Positions 10,501 through 19,037 of a DNA stretch of 47,027 nucleotides are shown here, one piece after another. Both the position numbers and the translations under genes were made by a program. The DNA comes from JAWODU01 sp046483125 (lineage in GTDB: Bacteria; Verrucomicrobiota; Kiritimatiellia; UBA8416; JAWODU01). Within the stretch, counting starts at the first letter, position 1. Each line of letters opens with the position of its first letter. The notes beneath the pieces are model-generated. The model saw only the letters and a list, made by a program, of their open reading frames with translations, was not told the DNA's origin and searched no databases. Where the stretch lies: contig JAWODU010000004.1 in the NCBI GenBank assembly GCA_046483125.1, forward strand, positions 1 to 47,027. The letters run 5' to 3'.

Positions 10501-13500
10501 ACTCCGGAAAGAACCCGAAGATTCATCGGAGACAACCGAAGCCGCAAAACAACTGGAGAATTCCGCCAACGCACTGGCGGATGCATCGGACATGCCGCTG
10601 GACACCGAAACCCTGGACGAAAAACGCGAGACCCGGAATGTCCACAGGAAACTGGCAGGGGCAGAGAACGATCTCCGGCAGGCCGCGGCATCGCTCTCTA
10701 AAGATGAAGAAGGCGAGGCGGACAGGCAGATAACCGATGCAGTCGACAAGGTCGACCAGGGTATCGAAGATTTTTCCGATCGCGTAGCAGAGTCACGCCA
10801 CCAGCACGATGACGCCGAGGCAAGAATCGAACGGGTCCTTCAGCCCCTATCATCCGACCTGGGCAAGTCCAGGGAACTGCACAAGTGGGCAGCCGAAGAC
10901 CTTAATACAATCGAGCCGGAAACACCCCAGGATATAGAGCTTTCGCGCAAGGCTACGGACAAGGCGCGTGACACCATGCGCAACGTCAGCGACAAGCTGC
11001 GCGAAGAGGCCCGGGCGGAGCTTCACAAGAAAGAGCCGGACATTGAACGCGCCGAAGAGGCCCTCACGCTCGCCGGTATGATAGACAGTGCCGAAAGCAG
11101 TTCTTCAGAAATGGCAGAGTCTCTTCTCACCGCGGAGAATATCCTGGACGACACCACCCTTACCCCGTCGGAGAGAGAGGAGGCTGAAGCAAAGGCGACC
11201 ACTATAGCACGCCGTGCTTCCTCAGACGCACGCGATACGGCCAACCAACTGGGGCAGGCAGGCGAACTTCTGAATAAGTACGAAGCAGATAAGCGTGGCG
11301 AGCTCTCCGTGGCCGAACGACAGGAGAAGCGCGCACAACTCGACCGGCTCGCAGATGACTATGTCGCGCCCGAGATCCGTTCCGGCCTGGAAAACCTGGA
11401 AGAGATGCGCTCTTCCCGCGATGAACTTGCACAGATGGACGAAAAAGTCGGTCAACTCGAGAAACGGCCGGACGAGGCAAAGGCACGTGAACTCGGTTCA
11501 GAGATGGCCGACCTGAGAAACAACCTTGTCGATATGGTGGGGCGCGATGACCTTGACAGGGAACGCCGGGATGCCACGACCGCCGCCCTCGATGCTCAAA
11601 CAGCATCACAACAACTTGCCGGAGAAATTCGCGAAACCAGAAAAGCCATGGATAAAGATCCCGGAAGTCTCGCTGCCCGGGAGAAGGAAATCAGGCAGAA
11701 GGCGTCCGAGCTGCGGAATGCAGTCGAACAGGTGGAAGCTTCGCGCAGAAAACTGGGCCAGCCTGAAACGCCGGTATCCGAAACACTTGACGACTCCATA
11801 GAACCTGCACTGGCTAACGCATTCCAGGGGTCTGCTGAACGTGAAGCTGCACAACAGATACAGGACGACCTCGACGCCGCTGTCGACGATCTGGACAGGG
11901 GAAATGTCGACGATGCCCGCGAGAAGCTGAACTCCGCAAAGACCGAGATTGCAGACACGCCATCGACCGGCCGCGGCGTACACGGTGCCGCCGAGCTCGA
12001 AGAAGCCGACCGGGAACTTGGCCGGGCACAAAACAATGCTGCAGAAGGCATACGAGAGGCAAGACAGGCCAGCGCTACGACCTCCGACGAAAAGGTAGCA
12101 GAACATCTTGACCAGGCTCTTGAACAGGCACAGGAGGGACGCTACGAGGAGGCCGCGCAAACAGCCGAAAAGGCAGGCGAAACCGGTGAACGCGCCGCAA
12201 AAGCATTCGAGAAGGCCGCCAGGCACGTGGCAGAAGCAAAAGAGAATACTGGAACTGCCGCCGAAAAGAACAGGAAAGCCGCTCGATCTGATGGACCGTA
12301 CGTAAGAGATTCGCGCGAATCGCTCGCCCAGGCAGCGGCCGATCTCACAAAAGTCGACGAGAACCTGAAACAATACGAGAAAGATCTCGCCAAACTGGAT
12401 CTCGAACCGTCGGAGGAGACACTCACAGAAGCACCCGAGACACCTGATCGCACCGTGGCACCACAGGAACTCGAGAAAGCATACCACCAGTTCGAGGATC
12501 TGGATGACGAAATAACCCGCACGCGGGAAACGGTCGAGAAACCCCTGGAAAAACTGGATGCCGCCCACAAACCCGTCGCCGCAACGGCAAAACGTCTGCT
12601 GGACAAGGCACCACCGGCAAGAAACCGGCATCACCAGGAACGTTTCGACGACATCCGGGACGACTTCATGGGCCACTCCCCGGAGAAGCAGGCTGGCATG
12701 CTGAAAAAGGCCGCTCGTTACCTTCCCGACAAGGAAAACGAGTATCGGGATAAGCTGGAGAATTCGGCCGACGAACTGGAAGATATACGCCGGCAGTTCG
12801 GCGACAGGGATGAGCTGCAAAAAGATGAGCGCGATCGCGCACGTTCAATCGAAGAGAAGGCCGAATCTCTTGGGGAGGAACTGGCCGAAAAGAAATCGGA
12901 AGATGCAAAGGACGCCGCCGAGATATCGAGGAAAATAGCCAGTGCCGCTCGCGCCAGGGACTTCGAAGCCGCACAGAGGTCCGCGGAGGCACTGGAAAAG
13001 AGCCTTGACAGCATGGCCAAAAAAACCGCCGCTCTGAGCCCGCCGGCCACAGAACCGCAACCGCCTTTAAAAGATGGTGAAACCGAACAGCCAACGACAA
13101 AACCCGCACGCACAGCGGCACGGGAACTCCAGGATACGCTTCAGAACGCAAGGGATTTCCCCGAATTCCATCAGCAGGCCCTGGAAAAGGCCAAAGAGAA
13201 AGCTGAACGCAACCAGTTCGGTGAAGCCGCACGGCTGGCATCCGAGACCCCGCTGGGCGACAAAGCTGCCGACAAACTCAAGCAGGCAGAGGACTCCATG
13301 GATCAGGCACTGGAGACCGCATGGGAACGTACTGCAGAACACGCCAACGACAGGAACAAGAAGCGGCAGTGGGAAGACGTTGCGGAGTCTATAACAAGGA
13401 AGAACCCTGATGACGCCAGGAAGAAAGCTGAACGCCTTGGTGACGAAGCCGGGGAGATTGCGCGGAAACTGGCTGATGCAAAAGCAAGCGGCGAGGAAGC

Positions 13501-16500
13501 AATTGAAGAACTCGACAACGCTATTGCAAAAGCCAGAGACGACAACCCACATGCCAGGGAAGCGCGGGACGCACTGGCCGACCTGCAGAACCAGTCGGAC
13601 GAGATAGAGCAGGCCGCGCGTGAATCGCAGAAACATGCCGAAGCCGGGAAACAGGCTATTGACGAGGCAATCGCCGCCGTAGAAAAGAACGACCTCGAAA
13701 CAGCCTCCGAAGCCCTGGAAAAGGCGGCCAGGCACAGCGACAGAACCCGCTCACCTGCCTCAACTGCACCCGGCAGACCCGAACGCGCTGCAGCCGAGCA
13801 GTCGATCAGGGACGCCATGGACCGCGCCAACCAGGCGGTAAAGGCTGCAAAACAGGCAACACCGAAGGCTGCCCCGGAACAGGCTGAACTGCTTAAGAAG
13901 GCGGAAGAAGCCGCAAGACGCGGAGATTTCAAAGCCGCAATGCGCCATGCCGAAAACGCAGGCAAACCCGGTCAGGATCCATCCAAAGCACTGCAGGACG
14001 CCATCAAACTTACCGACAAGGCCAGGGATGCACTGGAGGAATCAGCAGATTTGACAGCAAAAGCCGAGGAAGAAGCCCGGGAACGCGAAGCCGGTATGCA
14101 GGATACGGAAACCAGCCTTGCAAAGGCGAAGAAGGCTCTCCAGAAAGGTGATGTTGCCAGGGCCGAAGAAATGCTCGACGAAGCCGCGAAGGACATACAG
14201 AAGGATGAAAAGGCCGGGGACAAATCTGCTGAAGAAAAACAGGCGAAGGATGAGAACGATGATACTGCCATTGCCAAAGCTGTAAGCAGGGCCAAAGAGC
14301 AGGTCGCCGCGGCAAAGAAGGCCAGGGAAGAGGCTGAAGCGACATTGGACGACGCAGCCAGGAAAACCGACGATGCCCGGAAGAAGGATGCCTTAACCAG
14401 TGCCGCCGATGCCGTGCGGGAAGGACGCATGGAGGACGCCGCAAAGCATGCCGCCAAGGCCGGATCAAAACAGGCGGACGAAGCAGTGGAAAAGGCTGCC
14501 AAGGCCGAAAAACAGGCAGAGGAATCGGTTAAAGCCGCGGAGAAGGCGGCTGGACGCGGCAAACAACAGGTATCCACTGAAGCGCAGGTTGCAAAGGCGG
14601 CAGGCGAACATACAGAGAAAGCAGAAGAAGCCCTGGATGACCAGGACCTTGATACCGCACTGGATGAACTAGCTAGGGCCGACGGCAGGCCTTCCGGACA
14701 GTCCCCCACACTCGGCGAAGCCGACCGGCTTGCCCGTGAAGCGGATCGTCAGAGAAAGAAAGGTGCCGAAGAAGCCCGGCAGGCTGCCGGCAAAACCAGC
14801 GACAAGAAGAAAGCGGACGCGCTTAGAAAGGCTGCAGAAGCCGCTGAAAAGAACAAGCTCGCGGAGGCCGCCGAGTACGCCAGGTTCGCAGGTGAAAACG
14901 GTACCAACCCGGCTGAACGTTTTGCAGACGCAACCCGGCGCAAACAACAAGCATCCGAACAAGTGGCCGCGGCGAAGGAAGCAGCCGACAGGGCAAAAGA
15001 AATGTCTGAACAACAGGCTCAAAATGCAGCAGAAGCAGCAAGGCAACTGGAACAGGCCAGGCAATCCCTGGCCAGCCGAAATCCGGAAAGAGCCATGGAA
15101 AATCTTCAACAAGCTCAGCCCGCCATGCAGGCTGCGCAGGAACCGGCCGGACAATCGACAGCACAACAGGCACAGCAGGCACTGGAGCAAGCGCGCAAAA
15201 ACGCTCAGCAAGCGGCACAGGCCGCCGAAGCTGCAGCACAGAATGCACAGGGTCAGGCAGCCCGTGCCCTGCAAAATGCGGCACCGGCCGCCAGAAAGGG
15301 TGACCTCGCACAGGCACAAAAGCAGGCAACCCAGGCGGGCGAGGCCGGCCAGGAGGCCATGCGCGCACTCGAAAAAGCACAACAGCAGCAGCAACAGGCA
15401 ATGGCCCGTATGAACCGTGCCGCACAGCAGGCCGCACAGCGTACTGCCGAGGCGACAGAACAGGCTGCAGCGGCACAGCAGGCTGCAAAAAGCCTGAATG
15501 CGGCACAACAGGCCCTGGCGGACAATGAAATGCCGGCCTTCTCCGATCAGCTTGCCAGGGCTTCCGAACAAGCTGCCCGCAACCCCTATATTGCATCCAT
15601 GGTCCCGACCGCCGAGCCCATTGCACAGGCCGATAACGCCTTGCGCGATGCCCTTGCCGAACAGGATACCGCACGAGCCGCCGACAAAAGCGACGAGGTC
15701 CTCGATGCAATGCAGCGTGCACGGGAACTCGCAGAACAATCCGCCCGGGAAGCCACGGAACGGGCGGAAGCCGCTGAACGCCAGGCACAGGCACTGGAAA
15801 CACTTTCGGATGAACTGGCCGGAAACCGGATAGACAAAGCAGCCGATACCGCACAAGACTGGTACGAGCAACTGTCGAAAGCCATGCCTTCCGATTTCGA
15901 CCACGCATCCCTGCCGCCAACTATGCCTGTGTCTACCTTGCCGCCCCGGATGCAGGCCGCAATGCAGGCGGCCCAACAGCCAGGAATGATGCCGCAAATG
16001 CCACAGCAAGGGCAGCAGGCCCAGCAAGGCCAACAGATGGCTCAGCAGTCGCAACCCGGCCAGCAGGGCCAACAGGGTCAGCAGGGGCAACAGGGGCAAC
16101 AGGGGCAACAAGGTCAGCAAGGCGCGATGCCTTCTTCAGCACAGCAGAGTGTGGCACAGGCCGCACAATCACTGCAGACGGCGCAAAGTGCCCTGCAGGG
16201 CGGACAGATCGCGCCACACACGACTGAATCCGTGAAGCAGGCCGGTAAACAGATGCAGGAAGCCATCAGTTCTATGCAACAGGAATTGACTGAACAGCCC
16301 GGAATGATTGTCCCGACCGGAGCAGCCACCCGCCAGGGCGGCGGTGGCGGCGGCGCAGGCGGCTCGCTCGCAGATGCCGAGGAAGGGGTCGAAGACGAAA
16401 TGATCAAAGGCAAAGAGCTCGGCGATGCATGGAAAGGGGTCGAGGACAAACTCCAGGGACGCGATCTTCAGGACCGGGCGCGCCGTTACAGCCCCTACTA

Positions 16501-16582
16501 CCGTAAAGCAATGAAGCAATACATGGAAAGACTCGCCAGGGAACGCACCAGACACAAAGAAAACTCGAATTCCACGGAGTGA
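7517..16582 (+). CDS. Giant DUF4175-like membrane protein with PA14 domain and coiled-coil tail
   Basis: This 3021-residue protein (about 330 kDa) starts at an ATG behind GGGGGGAGG (7504-7512). The head resembles DUF4175-like proteins that follow VWA genes in planctomycetes and relatives: membrane helices at about 35-55, 63-87 and 152-178, then beta-sandwich sequence to about 500. A PA14 domain lies at about 700-848 (RWTGFLWIDTPGQYEFYTNS, later TTAWKMPG). From about 865 to 2800 it is almost pure A/E/K/D/R/Q heptad-like helix with internal repeats. A (GQQ)7 tract (2848-2868) and a Gly-rich linker (near 2938-2949) precede a conserved-looking RRYSPYYRKAMKQYMERL end. The frame is open throughout. 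It may form a long periplasmic fibre or scaffold; that role is inference. Confidence 0.9.
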   Translation: MTMNKEYEPHQRSLDDLLNAFEERWKKVKFRTGAAYTMGVTILVFSAAAMLDYSTALSLAGRHMLTLLCYGTIAAFALLAWLIPCWLPMSGEKLAWMIEKINPDFNEKLISSVEFSKKHDESMSRDLIKSILRETEVDLGRIRPEHALPLTWKHFAFPAIAFAGFLLMLVLAHASFPLLVKRVVLPSREDASVGRFHIQVVSPEGNTFPEKSDVKFSAKSTDPTRRDVELIIEGARKRRIPMEHNERTGLFTTVVPDIHASFAFRIKSGKVATKLQEMTMVRRPRVQGFTLLYNFPDYTDRDPIRVTSSSGDIKALKDTEVVVTVKATKPISSLWAEYEGNRHESVVSDDLKSGTFSLTINSEGHYTLHVRDADQLETVSELTYNVDVLPDRKPRVTLINPGDDVLREPGGVIDIKWETEDDYGITKQSLQLVLNNGRTVDIELAPDQHLYTLNLSPMDLYAGDALAMSPSATDNRGQQTRSVRRTVSIVQGAALLKSKPFMDRLQEMLAQLKKTAWEWKCMEELHSEIQDALTYRTASGMENLDHNRTMLKTRANRLGSHLKRISQQAESLEEDSFYPGADKYAGLTAEYLRHERVFSLPDIAGTNIDDQAWQHIDTLIDITPEMSTGLLVKAEQQKPYIAAQLLQQIARHSCLRTDEESLSWNQRVRTRAKKLAGDHVPELVTPLEALDLPSDKSEHPMKKLKNGLKTGIYHGLSDYPPATGNMKDADKLRTDALPAAEKLQKLGAKPETKVAARWTGFLWIDTPGQYEFYTNSDDGSRILINDNVVVANDGSHGMRERRGRVYLDAGFHKFTVLYYNSGGDGGITTAWKMPGEKKAPLPRENLFVDLGNGAAQLYYLVNRLNYALAQPARDYRELNRLAKTMRDALERKQDTLEKVADELEVYDREEDWEKVDTMAEVIDEEVGKDRAKRHSLAKASDALKEAAEARNRQSVREIAKALPAVREYDTLRTAEEKLEDLAKQTRESAESVRATLRKEPEDSSETTEAAKQLENSANALADASDMPLDTETLDEKRETRNVHRKLAGAENDLRQAAASLSKDEEGEADRQITDAVDKVDQGIEDFSDRVAESRHQHDDAEARIERVLQPLSSDLGKSRELHKWAAEDLNTIEPETPQDIELSRKATDKARDTMRNVSDKLREEARAELHKKEPDIERAEEALTLAGMIDSAESSSSEMAESLLTAENILDDTTLTPSEREEAEAKATTIARRASSDARDTANQLGQAGELLNKYEADKRGELSVAERQEKRAQLDRLADDYVAPEIRSGLENLEEMRSSRDELAQMDEKVGQLEKRPDEAKARELGSEMADLRNNLVDMVGRDDLDRERRDATTAALDAQTASQQLAGEIRETRKAMDKDPGSLAAREKEIRQKASELRNAVEQVEASRRKLGQPETPVSETLDDSIEPALANAFQGSAEREAAQQIQDDLDAAVDDLDRGNVDDAREKLNSAKTEIADTPSTGRGVHGAAELEEADRELGRAQNNAAEGIREARQASATTSDEKVAEHLDQALEQAQEGRYEEAAQTAEKAGETGERAAKAFEKAARHVAEAKENTGTAAEKNRKAARSDGPYVRDSRESLAQAAADLTKVDENLKQYEKDLAKLDLEPSEETLTEAPETPDRTVAPQELEKAYHQFEDLDDEITRTRETVEKPLEKLDAAHKPVAATAKRLLDKAPPARNRHHQERFDDIRDDFMGHSPEKQAGMLKKAARYLPDKENEYRDKLENSADELEDIRRQFGDRDELQKDERDRARSIEEKAESLGEELAEKKSEDAKDAAEISRKIASAARARDFEAAQRSAEALEKSLDSMAKKTAALSPPATEPQPPLKDGETEQPTTKPARTAARELQDTLQNARDFPEFHQQALEKAKEKAERNQFGEAARLASETPLGDKAADKLKQAEDSMDQALETAWERTAEHANDRNKKRQWEDVAESITRKNPDDARKKAERLGDEAGEIARKLADAKASGEEAIEELDNAIAKARDDNPHAREARDALADLQNQSDEIEQAARESQKHAEAGKQAIDEAIAAVEKNDLETASEALEKAARHSDRTRSPASTAPGRPERAAAEQSIRDAMDRANQAVKAAKQATPKAAPEQAELLKKAEEAARRGDFKAAMRHAENAGKPGQDPSKALQDAIKLTDKARDALEESADLTAKAEEEAREREAGMQDTETSLAKAKKALQKGDVARAEEMLDEAAKDIQKDEKAGDKSAEEKQAKDENDDTAIAKAVSRAKEQVAAAKKAREEAEATLDDAARKTDDARKKDALTSAADAVREGRMEDAAKHAAKAGSKQADEAVEKAAKAEKQAEESVKAAEKAAGRGKQQVSTEAQVAKAAGEHTEKAEEALDDQDLDTALDELARADGRPSGQSPTLGEADRLAREADRQRKKGAEEARQAAGKTSDKKKADALRKAAEAAEKNKLAEAAEYARFAGENGTNPAERFADATRRKQQASEQVAAAKEAADRAKEMSEQQAQNAAEAARQLEQARQSLASRNPERAMENLQQAQPAMQAAQEPAGQSTAQQAQQALEQARKNAQQAAQAAEAAAQNAQGQAARALQNAAPAARKGDLAQAQKQATQAGEAGQEAMRALEKAQQQQQQAMARMNRAAQQAAQRTAEATEQAAAAQQAAKSLNAAQQALADNEMPAFSDQLARASEQAARNPYIASMVPTAEPIAQADNALRDALAEQDTARAADKSDEVLDAMQRARELAEQSAREATERAEAAERQAQALETLSDELAGNRIDKAADTAQDWYEQLSKAMPSDFDHASLPPTMPVSTLPPRMQAAMQAAQQPGMMPQMPQQGQQAQQGQQMAQQSQPGQQGQQGQQGQQGQQGQQGQQGAMPSSAQQSVAQAAQSLQTAQSALQGGQIAPHTTESVKQAGKQMQEAISSMQQELTEQPGMIVPTGAATRQGGGGGGAGGSLADAEEGVEDEMIKGKELGDAWKGVEDKLQGRDLQDRARRYSPYYRKAMKQYMERLARERTRHKENSNSTE
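12100..15450 (+). repeat. Degenerate internal protein repeats in the coiled-coil tail
   Basis: A helix-pair motif of the form A..A..G[DR][FLM]..AA..A..AG recurs along the tail. Clear copies centre on residues 1541 (EGRYEEAAQTAEKAG), 2136 (RGDFKAAMRHAENAG), 2303 (EGRMEDAAKHAAKAG), 2446 (KNKLAEAAEYARFAG) and 2595 (KGDLAQAQKQATQAG). Weaker copies sit near 1815, 1899 and 2058. The last four strong copies are 143-167 residues apart. The motif resembles a TPR hairpin. The DNA copies have diverged, so the repeat is old or maintained at protein level. Confidence 0.65.
16058..16120 (+). repeat. Nine-base tandem repeat encoding (GQQ)7
   Basis: Seven in-frame GGN-CAR-CAR units encode Gly-Gln-Gln in the tail of the giant protein. 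Three consecutive units use GGG-CAA, so recent slippage is likely. Gain or loss of units would keep the frame. Confidence 0.9.
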
Positions 16583-16587
16583 TTGCA

Positions 16588-17838
16588 GTGAAGATCAAGT
16601 CATATGTAGAAGCTTGCAGAAACCACGGCCGCGAGAGATCCATCCTTCGCTCTCGCAATCTTGTAGCTACGGACGACCTGTCGTGCCCCCCCATAACGGT
16701 AACCAACGTTATATCCAGGCTTTGCAGGGCCACGCTCCTGCGTGGCCGCCGGACAAGTTTCAGCTCAGTCCTGTCGCTTCTGCTGGCTGCGGCGTTCTTG
16801 TTGCCGTCCCCTACCCTCATGGCACAAAGCGCCGAGGACGAGTCGCGCGACGACCGTCAGCACGTGGAGAAAATCAAAGACCGGGACGAAGTGGACAAAG
16901 CCATCGAAAAGGGTATCCGCTGGCTGGTTTCCAAACAGGATCCGACCGAAGGCTACTTTAAGGGAAAAATGAAAAACACGTATACCGCGCTGTCCTGCAT
17001 TGCGCTCATGGCGGCGGGTCATTTGCCGGGTCACTCGGAGTTCGGCGATAATCTCCGTCGCGGCATACTTTACCTTGTAAAGGCATCCGAAGACGAGAAT
17101 GGCTACTTCGGGAAGGAAGGCCAGGCTCGGATGTACGGACACGGCATGTGTACGCTGGCATTGCTGGAGGCCTACGGTATGATGCAAACGGAAACGGAGA
17201 ACATGAAGGTCAAGGGTGTTGCCGAAGCTGCCATAAAGGTCATACTCAGGGCTCAGAATAACGAGAAACGGAAACGCAACCACTTTGGCGGCTGGAGATA
17301 CAAGCCCAAAAGCAACGATGCCGATCTGTCGCTCACGGTATGGCAGATACTGCCTTTGCGTTCCGCCGAAAACTGCCAGTTGGACCTGCCGGGCGAAGCA
17401 GTTTCGAACGCCATCACGTACGTGGAGAACACATACAATTCGAAGGCCGGCGGCTTTGCCTATCAGCCCGGCAAGAAGCCAAGCATTTCCATGCGATGCG
17501 CTGGCGTCGTGAGCCTTCTGGCGCTGGGGGCAGCCAACGAAGACAAGAACACGGAACGTATCGAGAAATCCGCGCGTTTCCTTCTGGATTTTGACCCAGC
17601 CCAGGGCGGCAAATGGTTCTATTACCAGTCATACTACGTGGCAACCGCCGCGAATATGGCGGGCAAAAAGTACCGGGAGGCAGTTCTGCCCAGGATGGAG
17701 AAACATCTGCTCAGCCTGCAGAAGGAGGACGGCTCTTTCGAAAAATTCAAAGGCTATGACGGCGGCGTGTACTCGACTGCGTTTTCGGTAATCTGTCTTG
17801 CCGTCAGGTATCAGTATCTGCCTATCTATCAGGAATAG
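16588..17838 (+). CDS. Exported alpha/alpha-toroid protein (prenyltransferase/squalene-oxidase repeat family)
   Basis: This protein has about 416 residues. It contains repeated toroid motifs such as GYFKGKMKNTYTALSCIALMA, ENGYFGKE..ARMYGHGMCTLALLEAYG, GGWRYKPKSNDADLSLTVWQI, GGFAYQPG and a GGVYSTAFSVICL end. These match the squalene-cyclase/prenyltransferase alpha/alpha-barrel superfamily. The DxDD catalytic motif of squalene-hopene cyclases is absent (NDADLS stands there), so it is probably not a terpene cyclase. A hydrophobic segment at 58-73 followed by LMAQS suggests export. The GTG at 16588 is preferred because GGAG (16576-16579) lies eight bases upstream; a GTG at 16579 would overlap that site. 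The roughly 55-residue extension before the signal segment is odd. It is last in the MoxR operon. Confidence 0.85.
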   Translation: MKIKSYVEACRNHGRERSILRSRNLVATDDLSCPPITVTNVISRLCRATLLRGRRTSFSSVLSLLLAAAFLLPSPTLMAQSAEDESRDDRQHVEKIKDRDEVDKAIEKGIRWLVSKQDPTEGYFKGKMKNTYTALSCIALMAAGHLPGHSEFGDNLRRGILYLVKASEDENGYFGKEGQARMYGHGMCTLALLEAYGMMQTETENMKVKGVAEAAIKVILRAQNNEKRKRNHFGGWRYKPKSNDADLSLTVWQILPLRSAENCQLDLPGEAVSNAITYVENTYNSKAGGFAYQPGKKPSISMRCAGVVSLLALGAANEDKNTERIEKSARFLLDFDPAQGGKWFYYQSYYVATAANMAGKKYREAVLPRMEKHLLSLQKEDGSFEKFKGYDGGVYSTAFSVICLAVRYQYLPIYQE

Positions 17839-18027
17839 GTTTGATTGCCTAACCTCGCCAGCTTTCGTAACACGATATGCATGAATACTCGACCGGATAT
17901 GCCCCGCAACGGATATTTCAGGCCATACAAGCTCGATAAACTGGAAGAAGGAATGGAACACTGTATTAAGTGAGCGGAGTGATGGAGTAGTGATGCAGGA
18001 TCACTCGGACGCACCGGTCTGCTCTCT

Positions 18028-19037
18028 TCACTGCTCAAGCCAGGCTTGGAAGACAGCTTCGATGTTCTCCGGGGGGTTGTCTTTGCCCCATTCGCACTGC
18101 GCTATGACACCGCCTTGCCCGTCATCCAGCGCATCCCTCACCCGCTTAACCGACGAGCGAACCTCATCGGTTGACCCGAACGGGAGCACATGCTGGCGAT
18201 CAATCTCTCCCCAGAACGTAACCTTTCCCTTGTATTGCTCCGCCAGCCCCTCGATGTTCATGCAGAACAACTGCGAGTTAATCGCGTCCATGCCGATTTC
18301 TATGAGATCGCCATAGATCGGCTCTATGAAGCCGTCGGTATGAAAGAAAACGTACTTCCCCTTCTCGTGCGCGATGTTGCAGTACTCCTTGTACAGCGGC
18401 TTGAATACACTGCGCCACATCTCGGGACTGATCAGCAGTGAACTGCTCGTCCCCCAATCATCCATCATGAATACCGCGTCAACATTCGATTCCGCCCGGC
18501 CGGCAACATTCTCAAGGGAGAACTCGTGAATCATCCCGAGCAGTTTGCGAATCTCCGCGCAATCATACGCCATGTTCATGTAGGCGTTTTCCGTTCCCCG
18601 CACAAATTGCAGTCTTTCAAACGGCCTCGCACATATGGCCGACAGCATGAACTTATCGGTCTTGTCGCATTTTCGATTCATATAATCCATGCTCCTCTTG
18701 TGCACAAGATGTCGGGGCGGCCGGTATGAATCGAGACCGGACCAGTCGTCCAATGCCGGTTTCTTGACTTCCCCGATAATCCCGGCTTCAGTTCTCCGCC
18801 ACAAACTGCCCATTCGTCGACGTAGCTCCCGACTTCGGCCATTTTATGGAGATCATTGTCGGACGAGCCGGGTGAGAGCTCCGGCCTGTCTATGTCTGAG
18901 GGATACTTTTCTCTCAATCTCCCAAGATCATCCGCGCGAAAGAGGGATACGTACGGGAGCGCCCGCAGATCAACCGGAACATGATCGGGCTTCTTGAATG
19001 TCAACGCAGCCGTTACTCTTTCCCGGCCAGTCGTCAC
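18028..19037 (-). pseudogene. UroD/MtaA-family protein gene, frameshifted
   Basis: Two minus-strand frames together give one uroporphyrinogen-decarboxylase-like protein of about 335 residues. The first part starts at a GTG (19037, behind AGAGGAAGAGG) with RERVTAALTFKKPDHVPVD and runs to GSYVDEW. The second resumes as GSLWRRTEAGIIGEVKKPALDDW and continues through FFHTDGFIEPIYGDLIEIGMDAIN to the stop at 18028. The frames join perfectly if one C is added to the CCC run at 18809-18811 on the plus strand (TGGGC would become TGGGGC on the coding strand). Members of this family often act as methyltransferase or corrinoid-pathway proteins rather than true heme enzymes. The gene is either a young pseudogene or an intact gene with a sequencing error. 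Confidence 0.85.

Noticed and set aside
14669..16120. Long minus-strand open frame (483 codons) antisense to the giant gene
   Set aside because: It is rich in Leu, Cys and Gly as expected from the complement of Ala/Gln codons, has no family signal, and lies within a frame that is clearly coding on the plus strand. Similar shadows occur at 13067-13735, 12718-13113 and 11606-12820.
17989..18005. Hairpin AGTGAT-GCAGG-ATCACT between the convergent toroid and UroD-like genes
   Set aside because: The stem is short and AT-containing, with no T run on either side.
18144..18153. CTTAACCGAC inside the UroD-like gene, resembling the intergenic octamer
   Set aside because: A single isolated copy in coding sequence with no paired octamer at 12-14 bases, so chance is the simpler explanation.
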